49,042 nt of DNA from Patescibacteria group bacterium (GCA_913775275.1 CAJYIP010000059.1:1-49042), one strand, 5' to 3'; shown: positions 17,076-26,427, counted from the first letter of the stretch. The notes: generated by a model from the letters alone, not told the origin. Numbers and translations: made by a program.

Positions 17076-18035
17076 ATGGCAGTCTACAAAGTTCCTCAAG
17101 ATGTTGAAGCAGATGACAAGCTCATCGGGCCGTTTAGCTTTCGTCAATTCATCTACTTGATTATCGTCGTGATGGCTGGGGCGTTGGCGTGGGCACTAGG
17201 AACTATATTCATTGGTTTAGCAATCATCCCTTTACCAGTCGTGTTATTGTTCGGCGCGCTAGCATTACCACTTCGTAAAGACCAGCCGATGGAAATCTAC
17301 TTGGCGGCGATGGTGTCATTTTATCTCAAGCCACGAAAGCGTATGTGGGATCCAGAAGGTGTCGAATCTCGCATTGAGATTACCGAACCGAAAGTAGTAG
17401 AGGTGCGCCGGACAAAAGACATCACGCAAGCTGATGCCGAGCAACGCTTTAGTTATCTTGCAAACCTGGTCGATACGGGTGGGTGGGCGATTCGTGGAAC
17501 GATTGGTGCGCCAAACAGTCCGATGAATACCGATGTATATTTTGAGGCACAGGGAACTGAAGATGTGCTTGATACGAACAATGCTGTTTCTCAGTCGTTC
17601 GATACAATGATGGAAAAGCAAACGGAGAAAATTAAAGAAGAAGCTCGCGCTAGAATGATGCATCCTCAGCCTGAACCGCAGCCACAAGTTCAGCAGACAA
17701 CGCCACAGCCAGCTCAGTCAGTAGCGCCGCCATATACTCAACAAACTCCTGACCCAGTCATCGAGTACAACCCGTATCCGAACTTCCAACAGTCAGTTAT
17801 TCAACCACTTAATGACCCGAGTCACGCGTACCAAGCAAGCCAACAACCAGTTGCCGATGAACCGGGCCCGGCGCCAATATCAACTACCACTAGCGACAAG
17901 CAGGTATCACCTGATATAATGAACCTTGCTAACAATAGCGATTTATCAATCGAAACTATTGCTCACGAGGCGCATCGTATTCATGAAAAAGAAGAACACG
18001 ATTTGACCGAAGAAGTGGTGATTTCGCTCCGATAA
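17076..18035 (+). CDS. PrgI family T4SS protein with P/Q-rich C-terminal tail
   Basis: YKVPQDVEADDKLIGPFSFRQFIYLIIVVMAGALAWALG...LPLRKDQPMEIYLAAMVSFYLKPRKRMWDPE is a typical PrgI sequence. Confidence 0.88.
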   Translation: MAVYKVPQDVEADDKLIGPFSFRQFIYLIIVVMAGALAWALGTIFIGLAIIPLPVVLLFGALALPLRKDQPMEIYLAAMVSFYLKPRKRMWDPEGVESRIEITEPKVVEVRRTKDITQADAEQRFSYLANLVDTGGWAIRGTIGAPNSPMNTDVYFEAQGTEDVLDTNNAVSQSFDTMMEKQTEKIKEEARARMMHPQPEPQPQVQQTTPQPAQSVAPPYTQQTPDPVIEYNPYPNFQQSVIQPLNDPSHAYQASQQPVADEPGPAPISTTTSDKQVSPDIMNLANNSDLSIETIAHEAHRIHEKEEHDLTEEVVISLR

Positions 18036-18068
18036 ACGAAATCTAAGAGGGAGTGGGGCGCATCCAGT

Positions 18069-18953
18069 ATGCCACCGAATAATCAATATATTCCACCGAC
18101 GCAGCCAGGCGCACAGCCAGGTCTTCCTCAACAGCCACAGCAATCAATGCCTGCCATGCAACAGCAGATGCCTGCGCAGCCACAGATGGCTATACAGCCT
18201 CAGGCTGTTGGCTCCGGACAACCATCGACGCTTCCTGCACCAAAAAACCCTAACTCAACACAGAGTACACTTCAGCTCTCAGAGGTGCGCGATAACATGG
18301 TGATCATGATGGACGGAACATTCCGTGCTGTTATTGCCTGTAAATCGATCAACTTTGATCTGATGAGTGATCGAGAGCGAGAAGGGGTTGAATATAGCTA
18401 CCAAAACTTCCTTAACTCCTTGAATTTTCCTATTCAAATCCTTATCCGTTCAGAACGGGTTGATATTGGACCGTACATCTCTCAACTAGTGGAAAAGCGC
18501 CGCTCGCAAGATAATATGCTTCTCGGTGTCCTTATGGATGACTATATTAACTTTATTGATGCACTCGCTCAAGAGGCAAACATTATGGAGAAGGCGTTTT
18601 ATATTGTTGTTCCTTATTTCCCTCTCGGCGATGCAGCTAACTTTGTCGAACAAGGGAAAGGTTTCTTTGGAAAACTATTCGGCAAACAGAAGACGACAAG
18701 CCGTATCGATTCTGCCACCTACCAGAAGGCAAAAGATGAGATCCGTCGACGAGTTGATGTGATTCAAGCCGGTTTGTTCCAGATTGGCATTCAGAGCACT
18801 CAATTAGACACCAAATCACTCGGTGAGCTGTACTACAATTTTTACAATCCCGACACGGCTGTTCGCCAGCCACTTGCTAATTTTGATGATGTAACAAGTC
18901 TCTATACTATGAAGGCGACCCCAGGGCAGCCGCAACCGGGAGGACCACAATAA
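18069..18953 (+). CDS. TraC/VirB4 N-terminal-domain-like T4SS protein
   Basis: DNMVIMMDGTFRAVIACKSINFDLMSDREREGVEYSYQNFLNSLNFPIQILIRSERVDIGPYI; precedes VirB4 and overlaps it by 1 nt. Confidence 0.8.
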   Translation: MPPNNQYIPPTQPGAQPGLPQQPQQSMPAMQQQMPAQPQMAIQPQAVGSGQPSTLPAPKNPNSTQSTLQLSEVRDNMVIMMDGTFRAVIACKSINFDLMSDREREGVEYSYQNFLNSLNFPIQILIRSERVDIGPYISQLVEKRRSQDNMLLGVLMDDYINFIDALAQEANIMEKAFYIVVPYFPLGDAANFVEQGKGFFGKLFGKQKTTSRIDSATYQKAKDEIRRRVDVIQAGLFQIGIQSTQLDTKSLGELYYNFYNPDTAVRQPLANFDDVTSLYTMKATPGQPQPGGPQ

Positions 18954-20800
18954 TGGCTCGTAAACCATCTGCTGTCGATATTGCTGCCGAGCAACGAGCA
19001 CGCGAACAAACGGAAGTCGAAGCTGCCTTCCAAAAGGGTATTTCAACACTTCGTGACCTGATCGCCCCAAGTAGTATTGAAATTCATTCATCATATTTTC
19101 GATTAGGCACAAAGTATGGTCGGACGCTCTATGTATATGGCTATCCACGCCAGATCTATACCGGGTGGCTTAGTAACTTGATTAATGTTGATGAAGTCCT
19201 CGACGTGAGTATGTATATTTACCCGGTCGAGAGCCAAGTCGTATTGAATAATTTGCGTAAAAAAGTGACACAGCTTGAGGCAAGTGCTTCGATCAACAAT
19301 GAAAAAGGGAAGACACGAGACCCAGCTATTGAAGCGGCTATTAACGACGCCGAAGAGCTCCGCGACCAGCTACAACTTGGCGCTGAACGATTCTTCCGAT
19401 ACGGTCTTTACGTGACACTTTATGCCGATAGCCTAGATGAATTGAACTTCGTTCAGAACAAGATCGAAACGATGTTCGGTCAGCAAATGGTATTCAGTAA
19501 GGTTGCCTCTTCTCAACAAGAACAAGGCTTGAATAGTACTATTCCACAGTTGAGTGACCAGTTACAAATTCGTCGAAATATGAATACCGGGGCTATTAGT
19601 ACAAGCTTCCCATTTACTAGTGCCGATTTAACCGACAATACAGGTATCCTTTACGGTATCAATATGCACAATAACGGATTGGTCATCTTTGATCGTTTCC
19701 GCTTAGAAAACGCTAACCTCGTTGTCTTTGCAAAGTCTGGTGCCGGTAAGTCATTTACCGTAAAACTTGAAGCACTCCGTAGTATGATGATGGGCAGTGA
19801 AATTATCATTATCGACCCAGAGAACGAGTACCAAAAGCTAGCCGATGCAGTAGGGGGGAGTTACATTCGTCTCAGCCTCAACTCAAGCACCCGCATCAAC
19901 CCATTCGATTTGCCGCGTGTTATCGATAATGATGAAGCCGACGATGCATTACGAGCAAATCTCGTCACTCTTCACGGTTTATTCCGTTTAATGCTTGGCG
20001 GAACACAAGTGGCCGCAAACGGCGTTCCATTGTCAGCGCTTAGTCCATCCGAAGAAGCCGACCTTGATCAAGCATTGATCGATACCTATGCGCGTGTCGG
20101 CATCACGAGCGATCCGTTAACACATAATTCACCGCCACCAACGATCAGCGACCTATACGATACGTTGCTCCATATGGGCGGAAATGGCCCCCAGCTAGCT
20201 CAACGTCTCCGTAAATATACAACCGGAACCTTTGCGGGTATCTTTAGTCAGCAATCAAATATCGATATCAACAACCCGATGGTCGTCTTTAACATTCGTG
20301 ATCTCGAAGATGAGTTGCGACCAGTCGCGATGTATATCGTCCTGAGCCACATCTGGAATATCACTCGAACCATCCAGAAAAAGCGTATGCTGATTGTTGA
20401 TGAAGCGTGGCAATTAATGAAGTATGACGACTCGGCGAACTTCCTCTTTAGCCTCGCGAAACGAGCACGTAAATATCACCTAGGATTAACAACAATTACC
20501 CAGGACGTCGAAGACTTTATGGGAAGCAAAATGGGCCGTGCTATTGTTGCCAACAGCTCAATGCAACTTTTGCTGAAACAATCATCCAGTGCCGTCGACG
20601 TCCTTTCTGATGTCTTTAAGCTGACCGAAGAAGAGAAGAAGCGCCTTGCAAACTTCCCAATCGGACAAGGCTTATTCTTTGCTGGTCAAAGTCATGTTCA
20701 CATCCAGATCCAAGCTAGCCCGACCGAACAACAACTGATTACAACGAATCCTCAAGCAACCCCCAACAATCCAACCCCTAACGTCTCGCCTCTGCTATAA
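18953..20800 (+). CDS. virB4: VirB4-family T4SS ATPase
   Basis: Walker A FAKSGAGKSFTVKLE, IIIDPENEYQKLADAVGGSYIRLSLNSSTRINPFDLP, Walker B RMLIVDEAWQLMKY, TTITQDVEDFM. Confidence 0.92.
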   Translation: MARKPSAVDIAAEQRAREQTEVEAAFQKGISTLRDLIAPSSIEIHSSYFRLGTKYGRTLYVYGYPRQIYTGWLSNLINVDEVLDVSMYIYPVESQVVLNNLRKKVTQLEASASINNEKGKTRDPAIEAAINDAEELRDQLQLGAERFFRYGLYVTLYADSLDELNFVQNKIETMFGQQMVFSKVASSQQEQGLNSTIPQLSDQLQIRRNMNTGAISTSFPFTSADLTDNTGILYGINMHNNGLVIFDRFRLENANLVVFAKSGAGKSFTVKLEALRSMMMGSEIIIIDPENEYQKLADAVGGSYIRLSLNSSTRINPFDLPRVIDNDEADDALRANLVTLHGLFRLMLGGTQVAANGVPLSALSPSEEADLDQALIDTYARVGITSDPLTHNSPPPTISDLYDTLLHMGGNGPQLAQRLRKYTTGTFAGIFSQQSNIDINNPMVVFNIRDLEDELRPVAMYIVLSHIWNITRTIQKKRMLIVDEAWQLMKYDDSANFLFSLAKRARKYHLGLTTITQDVEDFMGSKMGRAIVANSSMQLLLKQSSSAVDVLSDVFKLTEEEKKRLANFPIGQGLFFAGQSHVHIQIQASPTEQQLITTNPQATPNNPTPNVSPLL

Positions 20801-20801
20801 T
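20796..20801 (+). promoter_or_regulatory. Putative extended -10 (TGCTATAAT) overlapping virB4 stop
   Basis: TGCTATAAT then 11 nt to ATG 20813. Confidence 0.4.
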
Positions 20802-20812
20802 AGGTACCAGAT

Positions 20813-23800
20813 ATGGCGTCTCCAAACTCAACATTGCCGCCGAGAACTCCAGAGGAACAGGATAGTCGGTACAACCCTTTTGAACAGGCTCAAAAAGAGC
20901 AGATGGGCGCAGGGTACGTTTCGAGTGGCGCCGACCAAGCCGAAGCCTTTGCTAATGATCCGAATAATAGCACTGAGGCAGCTCGTAAAGCCGAAGAAAA
21001 TGTTCCGCCAGCTCAAGATGATCGACAAGGGCTCTATCGTCCATCTCGTAAAGGAAAAATTAGCTTTCGCGGCCGTGCGAAAGACTTCATCAAAAGACGT
21101 GGTGCCATTGTCGGTATCCTAGGTATTTTAGGTATTGGTGGTGGGGTAGGGGTAGGATTTTTTGGGCCAGTGACAATGTTACAAAACTTAGCTGATAATC
21201 TAACTATTTCTAATGATTCGGTATCACCATCTATGCAGAAACGGTTCATGGGGATTTTCGGAAAAGCAACTGCTGTCACACCCGACGGAATATGTATTAA
21301 TTCTTCTCGGGCGATCAAATGTAAAATGGGGCGTATTTCAAATAAAGCATTAGGTCAACTTAATAGCCGAGCCGGTATTGTACCCTTTTTCGACGACGGT
21401 GTCACTAACACAGATAGTAAAACTGGCTATCCATCGAAAAATCCAAAAGGATACACCGTTCCAACTAGCGACGGTAAGACAAGGAATATTCTCGCTAACG
21501 ATCTAATTGGTTACTTGAGTCAGAAAGAAAATAGCAAGATAGCCGCTAAAGTCCTCGGTCAAGGTGGTGCATTTAATGTTCGCTTCATGGCTATGTCAGG
21601 CGGTCATTTCAACAAGATGCTCGGTAAGTACGGTCTACAAAAAAACGGTGGATTAGCCGATGGAAAGAATAAGCGAGGAACAGTCGCTGAGAGACTCTTG
21701 GCTACTCGCGAGAAGCTCCAAGCAACGCAGCCAGATAGTGCTAAAATTGCTGAAGCAAGCAGCAAAACTATAGTTGCTGATAAAGTGAATAAACATATGA
21801 ATAGGGCAGCAAAAGGTGGTATTGGTTACCAGGTTGCCTATGGAACATGTATCGGCGTAAAAATACCTGCCTATGCCGCAATGGGTGCAGCGGCCGTTCA
21901 AATGACCCAAGTAATGCCAGCCGCTTGGAATACCGTCCTATCCCCAGCAGCGAAACAACGTGCTTCAGGTGTGGAAACTGCAAATGCTATGACTCCAGAG
22001 GATCAAGATGCGATTGGCTCAATCTTAACCGATAGAACAGCCCGTGATGGTGATGGAAAAATGACATCAGCCCTCGATTCTCCAGTTCTTTTGTCGGCAA
22101 TGGGTGTAGATAAAGGCAAGCCTGCGGTCGCAACTGATTACACACCTGGATTTAGTGTGTTGAAGAATCCAGTCGTTACTGCCGCCCAAGGTACTGAGAA
22201 GGCAACCGAACCAGCCTGTAACGTCATTATGAGTCCTGCAGCTTTATACAGTGCCATGGCAGTTGACGCAGCTATTACCATTGGAACTTCAGCAACTGTC
22301 ATTGGTGGGGTGATTAAGATCGGCGCTAGTTTAATCGTGAGTGAAATAGCGACAAAAACAGCTACCGCAGTTGCAGAGAATATTGCTGGTGGTATCCTTG
22401 CCGACTTAGCAAAGAGCGATAAGATCACCACCGCCAAAGGCCAAGCTTTTGGTGACGTTCTCGGGGTTTCAGCACTGTCGTTCTTTGCTTCAAATGGTAT
22501 GTCACGCGGGCTTCCAGCACTAAAAAAATCTCAGTTAGCCGGCTTCGCACAACTCAAACAAGAAAACGAAGCATTCGAACGACAGATGGCGATCGCATCG
22601 CTTAGTCCGTTCGATACATCTAGTCGCTACACTTTTCTTGGAAGCATCGTTCATAATTTCCAATTAGCGGCTTTAGCAAATGGAAGCTACACGACAATGT
22701 CAGCTTTCGGATCAATACCAAACATGATTGCCAGCGCACTAACTCCTCAAACGTTTGCTGCGACAAATCAAACACAAGAGTCGTGCGGCTACGCGGCCGA
22801 CTTTAATCTTGAAGCTGAAAATCCAGCAGACACGCCAGCAATTAACGCTGCTGGGTTACCTTGCACGGGACTAACGAGTGAACAGGCATCAATGTCCTCG
22901 GATGAAGCAATATCATTGCTTGAAAATGAAGGGTGGCTTGATACATCAAAAGATGTACCAGAAAATGCTTCTTTGGATACGCTACGTAGTTCCGGTATTA
23001 TCAAAAGTGACACACTAATGACTGACTTTATCGACACATGCACCGATGCGTCTAACGGAGAATATCTTATTAATTCTGGAAGTTGTACTGTAAATGGTAC
23101 ATCATCGGCGAGCGTAACAGTCGCCTGTGAAGGCGAAGGCTGTAAAAAAGAAGATGGTACCGACGAAGGTACTCCGGCAGCCGGCCTGAAGAACGCTCGA
23201 TCACTCAACGCTATCAGCGTCTTCCTTCTCGACTTCCAGATTCACCAATCGATCAATGGTGAAGACGTTATAGAATCTGAGGCTAGTCCTGGTACGAGTA
23301 CCCCAGCAACAGGCCGACCAGATGGTGCGATAGACAAGGATCGTGGCTGGACCTTAGCAAAAGGCGTCGATTACTCTAAATACCCTTGCGACCCTCGAAC
23401 AATTGATAGAGGTGTTCACACCAATGCAACTGAAGGATTTACAATTCGACGTTGTCAAATCACTCACAATACCGGCAATAACGACACGAACGGAACTAAC
23501 CAAGTTGCGTCTGTCGTATCAACCAATATGATGAATATGCTTGAAGCTGCCCGCGCAGCAGGGATCGAACTTGGAATCAGTGATGGTCTTCGTTTGAGCT
23601 TTGATAGAGGATATTACTCTGAACACATTACTGGTTTAGCAGCCGACTTAGGCGCACCACGCGCTGGTGCAACAATCTGTTTCGGTGGTGATAGTCAGAA
23701 CGGATACGGCAACCAAGCGAACGCGGAAGCTGCATGTCTGCGTAAAGGTGGTATACAAAACGAAGCGTATCAATGGCTCAAAGCAAACGCTGCGAATTAC

Positions 23801-23854
23801 GGCTATTATAATTACGTAAAAGAACCATGGCACTGGTCAACGAGTGGATCATAA
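20813..23854 (+). CDS. Large membrane protein with C-terminal VanY-like D,D-carboxypeptidase (M15) domain
   Basis: Internal hydrophobic segments (GAIVGILGILGIGGGVGVGFF; MAVDAAITIGTSATVIGGVIKIGASLIVSEIA); C-terminal zinc motifs SEHITGLAADLG and EPWHW. Confidence 0.78.
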   Translation: MASPNSTLPPRTPEEQDSRYNPFEQAQKEQMGAGYVSSGADQAEAFANDPNNSTEAARKAEENVPPAQDDRQGLYRPSRKGKISFRGRAKDFIKRRGAIVGILGILGIGGGVGVGFFGPVTMLQNLADNLTISNDSVSPSMQKRFMGIFGKATAVTPDGICINSSRAIKCKMGRISNKALGQLNSRAGIVPFFDDGVTNTDSKTGYPSKNPKGYTVPTSDGKTRNILANDLIGYLSQKENSKIAAKVLGQGGAFNVRFMAMSGGHFNKMLGKYGLQKNGGLADGKNKRGTVAERLLATREKLQATQPDSAKIAEASSKTIVADKVNKHMNRAAKGGIGYQVAYGTCIGVKIPAYAAMGAAAVQMTQVMPAAWNTVLSPAAKQRASGVETANAMTPEDQDAIGSILTDRTARDGDGKMTSALDSPVLLSAMGVDKGKPAVATDYTPGFSVLKNPVVTAAQGTEKATEPACNVIMSPAALYSAMAVDAAITIGTSATVIGGVIKIGASLIVSEIATKTATAVAENIAGGILADLAKSDKITTAKGQAFGDVLGVSALSFFASNGMSRGLPALKKSQLAGFAQLKQENEAFERQMAIASLSPFDTSSRYTFLGSIVHNFQLAALANGSYTTMSAFGSIPNMIASALTPQTFAATNQTQESCGYAADFNLEAENPADTPAINAAGLPCTGLTSEQASMSSDEAISLLENEGWLDTSKDVPENASLDTLRSSGIIKSDTLMTDFIDTCTDASNGEYLINSGSCTVNGTSSASVTVACEGEGCKKEDGTDEGTPAAGLKNARSLNAISVFLLDFQIHQSINGEDVIESEASPGTSTPATGRPDGAIDKDRGWTLAKGVDYSKYPCDPRTIDRGVHTNATEGFTIRRCQITHNTGNNDTNGTNQVASVVSTNMMNMLEAARAAGIELGISDGLRLSFDRGYYSEHITGLAADLGAPRAGATICFGGDSQNGYGNQANAEAACLRKGGIQNEAYQWLKANAANYGYYNYVKEPWHWSTSGS

Positions 23855-23855
23855 T

Positions 23856-25145
23856 ATGAAAAAATCTATTATAGTCTCGACTATTTTTGCGCTTCTGATA
23901 TCTTTTGTTCCTATAGTGTTCAGTCAATCTGCTCATGCAGCTGAGAAATGCGACACTATCTTCTACAGCTCAAACGATATTTTGTATTACAATCCATGTG
24001 AAAAATGCACGACAAGCGGATCAACCATTCTGGGTGGCTCAAATGAAGAGAAGACATTCAAATGGTTCCGCGCTAAAGGACTCAATGCGGCGGCTGCGGC
24101 GGGTATTTTAGGAAACATTGATCATGAATCAAGCTTCAATCCGTTTCGCATGCAAACAACCTACAGTGAGCGGGGGATCGACGCAGTTCACCCGATTGAA
24201 TCGGTCAGTGGATACAACCTCGCTTTCGGACTCGTTCAATGGGATGGTGGTCGCCGGCAGGAAGTCTTGAAGCAAATGTCAAATAAGTTTCCTGATTATA
24301 AAGAATTGATTAATTCTTACGGCAAATCAGCTGACGGCTATAAACAAGCACCGCCAGAGAAGAACGATGCTGTCTTAGATTTTTCACTTACCTATGTCGA
24401 TCTCGAGCTATCAAAAGGCTATACTCGCGTATACGATGAAATTAAAGGTGTACCCGACACTGAAGAAGGTGTTGTCACAGCAACTGAAACATGGAACCGT
24501 AAATATGAGGTCTCAGCTGACTATACACAACAACGCCATGAAAAAGCTAAAGGGTACTATCGGCAATTTAAAGATGCAGTTATTCCAAATGTTGACACAA
24601 GTAGTGGTGGAAATGGATGTGGTGCACCAACTCCAGCCGGGGAGGTTGTTCATTATCTTCAAACAGATCCAAAATGGACAAATGTAGGGTATGCCGGCAG
24701 TAATATCGGTGAAGTGGGTTGTGGGCCAACTTCGATGGCTATTATCCTCGCCTCGCTGGTTGATAAAAATATCACCCCTCCGGATGTTGCTGCTGTTGCC
24801 GGGCAACAGTCTGGTGGTACATCGAGTCACGGCGATTTGATTAAAGGGGTTAATCAAAAATGGGGTCTTTCTATCAGTACTACTCCTTTGACGATGCAGG
24901 AAGCGATTGAATTCGTCAAAGCAGGGAAGGGTTATGTCTGGATGGGTGGAACGGCCCCGGAAAAACAGAAAGGTCCATTTACAACCGGAGGTCACATGGT
25001 AGCAATGGTGGGTGTAAACTCTGATGGAAGTGTTATTATTGCCGATCCATACGGAGATGGTGTTGGGCATCAAAAAATAGCTAACTACCCTGCAGAACAA
25101 ATTGCCGCCGAATCAGGTGGAAGATATGGAGTACCCAAGAAATGA
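23856..25145 (+). CDS. Secreted bifunctional lysozyme-like + C39-like cysteine peptidase protein
   Basis: Signal peptide; phage tail lysozyme-like NEEKTFKWFRAKGLNAAAAAGILGNIDHESSFNPF...FGLVQWDGGRR; C39-like VGCGPTSMAIILASL ... GGHMVAMVGVNSDGSVIIADPYGDG. Start corrected to ATG 23856. Confidence 0.82.
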   Translation: MKKSIIVSTIFALLISFVPIVFSQSAHAAEKCDTIFYSSNDILYYNPCEKCTTSGSTILGGSNEEKTFKWFRAKGLNAAAAAGILGNIDHESSFNPFRMQTTYSERGIDAVHPIESVSGYNLAFGLVQWDGGRRQEVLKQMSNKFPDYKELINSYGKSADGYKQAPPEKNDAVLDFSLTYVDLELSKGYTRVYDEIKGVPDTEEGVVTATETWNRKYEVSADYTQQRHEKAKGYYRQFKDAVIPNVDTSSGGNGCGAPTPAGEVVHYLQTDPKWTNVGYAGSNIGEVGCGPTSMAIILASLVDKNITPPDVAAVAGQQSGGTSSHGDLIKGVNQKWGLSISTTPLTMQEAIEFVKAGKGYVWMGGTAPEKQKGPFTTGGHMVAMVGVNSDGSVIIADPYGDGVGHQKIANYPAEQIAAESGGRYGVPKK

Positions 25146-25825
25146 ACCGGCATGGGAAAAAAATAGTCATACTTCTTGTCATCGCTTTTCTATTGATCGT
25201 GGCAACTGTCGTATGGATCGCAGTTCAGCGAACTTCAGGTGATTCAATAGTACGCGATAAAGATACTGGTGAAACATTTGATCCGAAAGCGCCACGGGAA
25301 AATACTGGTGGAAACGGGTCCCTCGTCAGTACCGTTCAACTATTCGGTATTGAACAAGCAATTAAAAGTCTCTCTGGAAACGAATCAATCGTTGGCTATT
25401 CCGATGATATTAAGGCGAGTATCTGGCAGTTTAGTCATGATCGCTTGAATAATGAGTTTCAAACAATAACATTAAGACCTCAGAACCTAGAACAAAAAGA
25501 TGCAACTATCACAGGTGAACTTCGACTTGGGCAGTCCGACACTATCATTCCGATTGTCATCAAGCCAACCTCAACCGAACGCCATGCAATTATATCTATT
25601 AATAACGATAATAATGCCTATGGCGGCACATTCGTGTACATGGGCGGCATAAACAATCCAGACAATCTATTATTTACCATCGAACAAGTCAGTCGATCAT
25701 CAGACAAATTGCGTGTTATTTCTTACGGAGGGTACAATGAAGCAGCACTCGAATACCTGGAAAGTATCGGGTATCATATTCCTGATTTGGATATAAGCTT
25801 TGCAGCAGAAAGTGGAATGTTATGA
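25142..25825 (+). CDS. Hypothetical single-TM exported protein (227 aa)
   Basis: ATGA-type overlap with upstream gene; N-terminal TM then globular ectodomain. Confidence 0.75.
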   Translation: MNRHGKKIVILLVIAFLLIVATVVWIAVQRTSGDSIVRDKDTGETFDPKAPRENTGGNGSLVSTVQLFGIEQAIKSLSGNESIVGYSDDIKASIWQFSHDRLNNEFQTITLRPQNLEQKDATITGELRLGQSDTIIPIVIKPTSTERHAIISINNDNNAYGGTFVYMGGINNPDNLLFTIEQVSRSSDKLRVISYGGYNEAALEYLESIGYHIPDLDISFAAESGML

Positions 25826-26427
25826 GAAAAGGTATCATTATCGGCGGAATAATTTTTATTGCTGCTATCGTAGGTGTTTTTATTGCTGCCGATCAATTAA
25901 ACCGTCGAATCGTTAATTTCACGCTTCAAGATAGTGGCTACACTGTTGAAATCACGCAAAAAAACAATACTGTTGGTAAATTAACAAACTCCTCGTCACT
26001 TCGTCTTAAAGATGGTGACTACTCCTACCACATTACCACCGAAGGATTCGATACGACCAAAACCGATTTCACCGTAAAGGGTTCGGATGTTTCTATAACC
26101 ATCATTCCTCAGCTTTCCGCTGAACAACTACGAACAGTTCTGGATACTGAACGGACTGCTATCCTAGACGTATTGCGGACAGCATACCCAGGAACTCAAG
26201 TCACTTTTACTTCATTACAGTTATATAAGAAGGGTGAATGGGCCGCAGGAACATTACAAAAGATTATTACTCCTCGACAAATCCCCGATACCTATCGATT
26301 TGTCTTAGAAAAAAAGAATAATACCTGGAGTATCGTTATACCTGCACGTATCGCAATAAAAAAGACTGATTTTCCAAATGTCCCCGCGGATATTATATAT
26401 TCGCTCTACCGTTCGGCGTCAAATTAA
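25822..26427 (+). CDS. Hypothetical single-TM exported protein (201 aa)
   Basis: ATGA overlap with upstream gene; N-terminal TM; PEGA-like segment then alpha/beta C-terminal domain. Confidence 0.75.
   Translation: MRKGIIIGGIIFIAAIVGVFIAADQLNRRIVNFTLQDSGYTVEITQKNNTVGKLTNSSSLRLKDGDYSYHITTEGFDTTKTDFTVKGSDVSITIIPQLSAEQLRTVLDTERTAILDVLRTAYPGTQVTFTSLQLYKKGEWAAGTLQKIITPRQIPDTYRFVLEKKNNTWSIVIPARIAIKKTDFPNVPADIIYSLYRSASN

Noticed and set aside
24513-25100. 195-aa minus-strand ORF opposite the lysozyme/C39 gene
   Set aside because: Shadow ORF; the plus strand encodes recognisable catalytic domains and the minus product has no plausible features.
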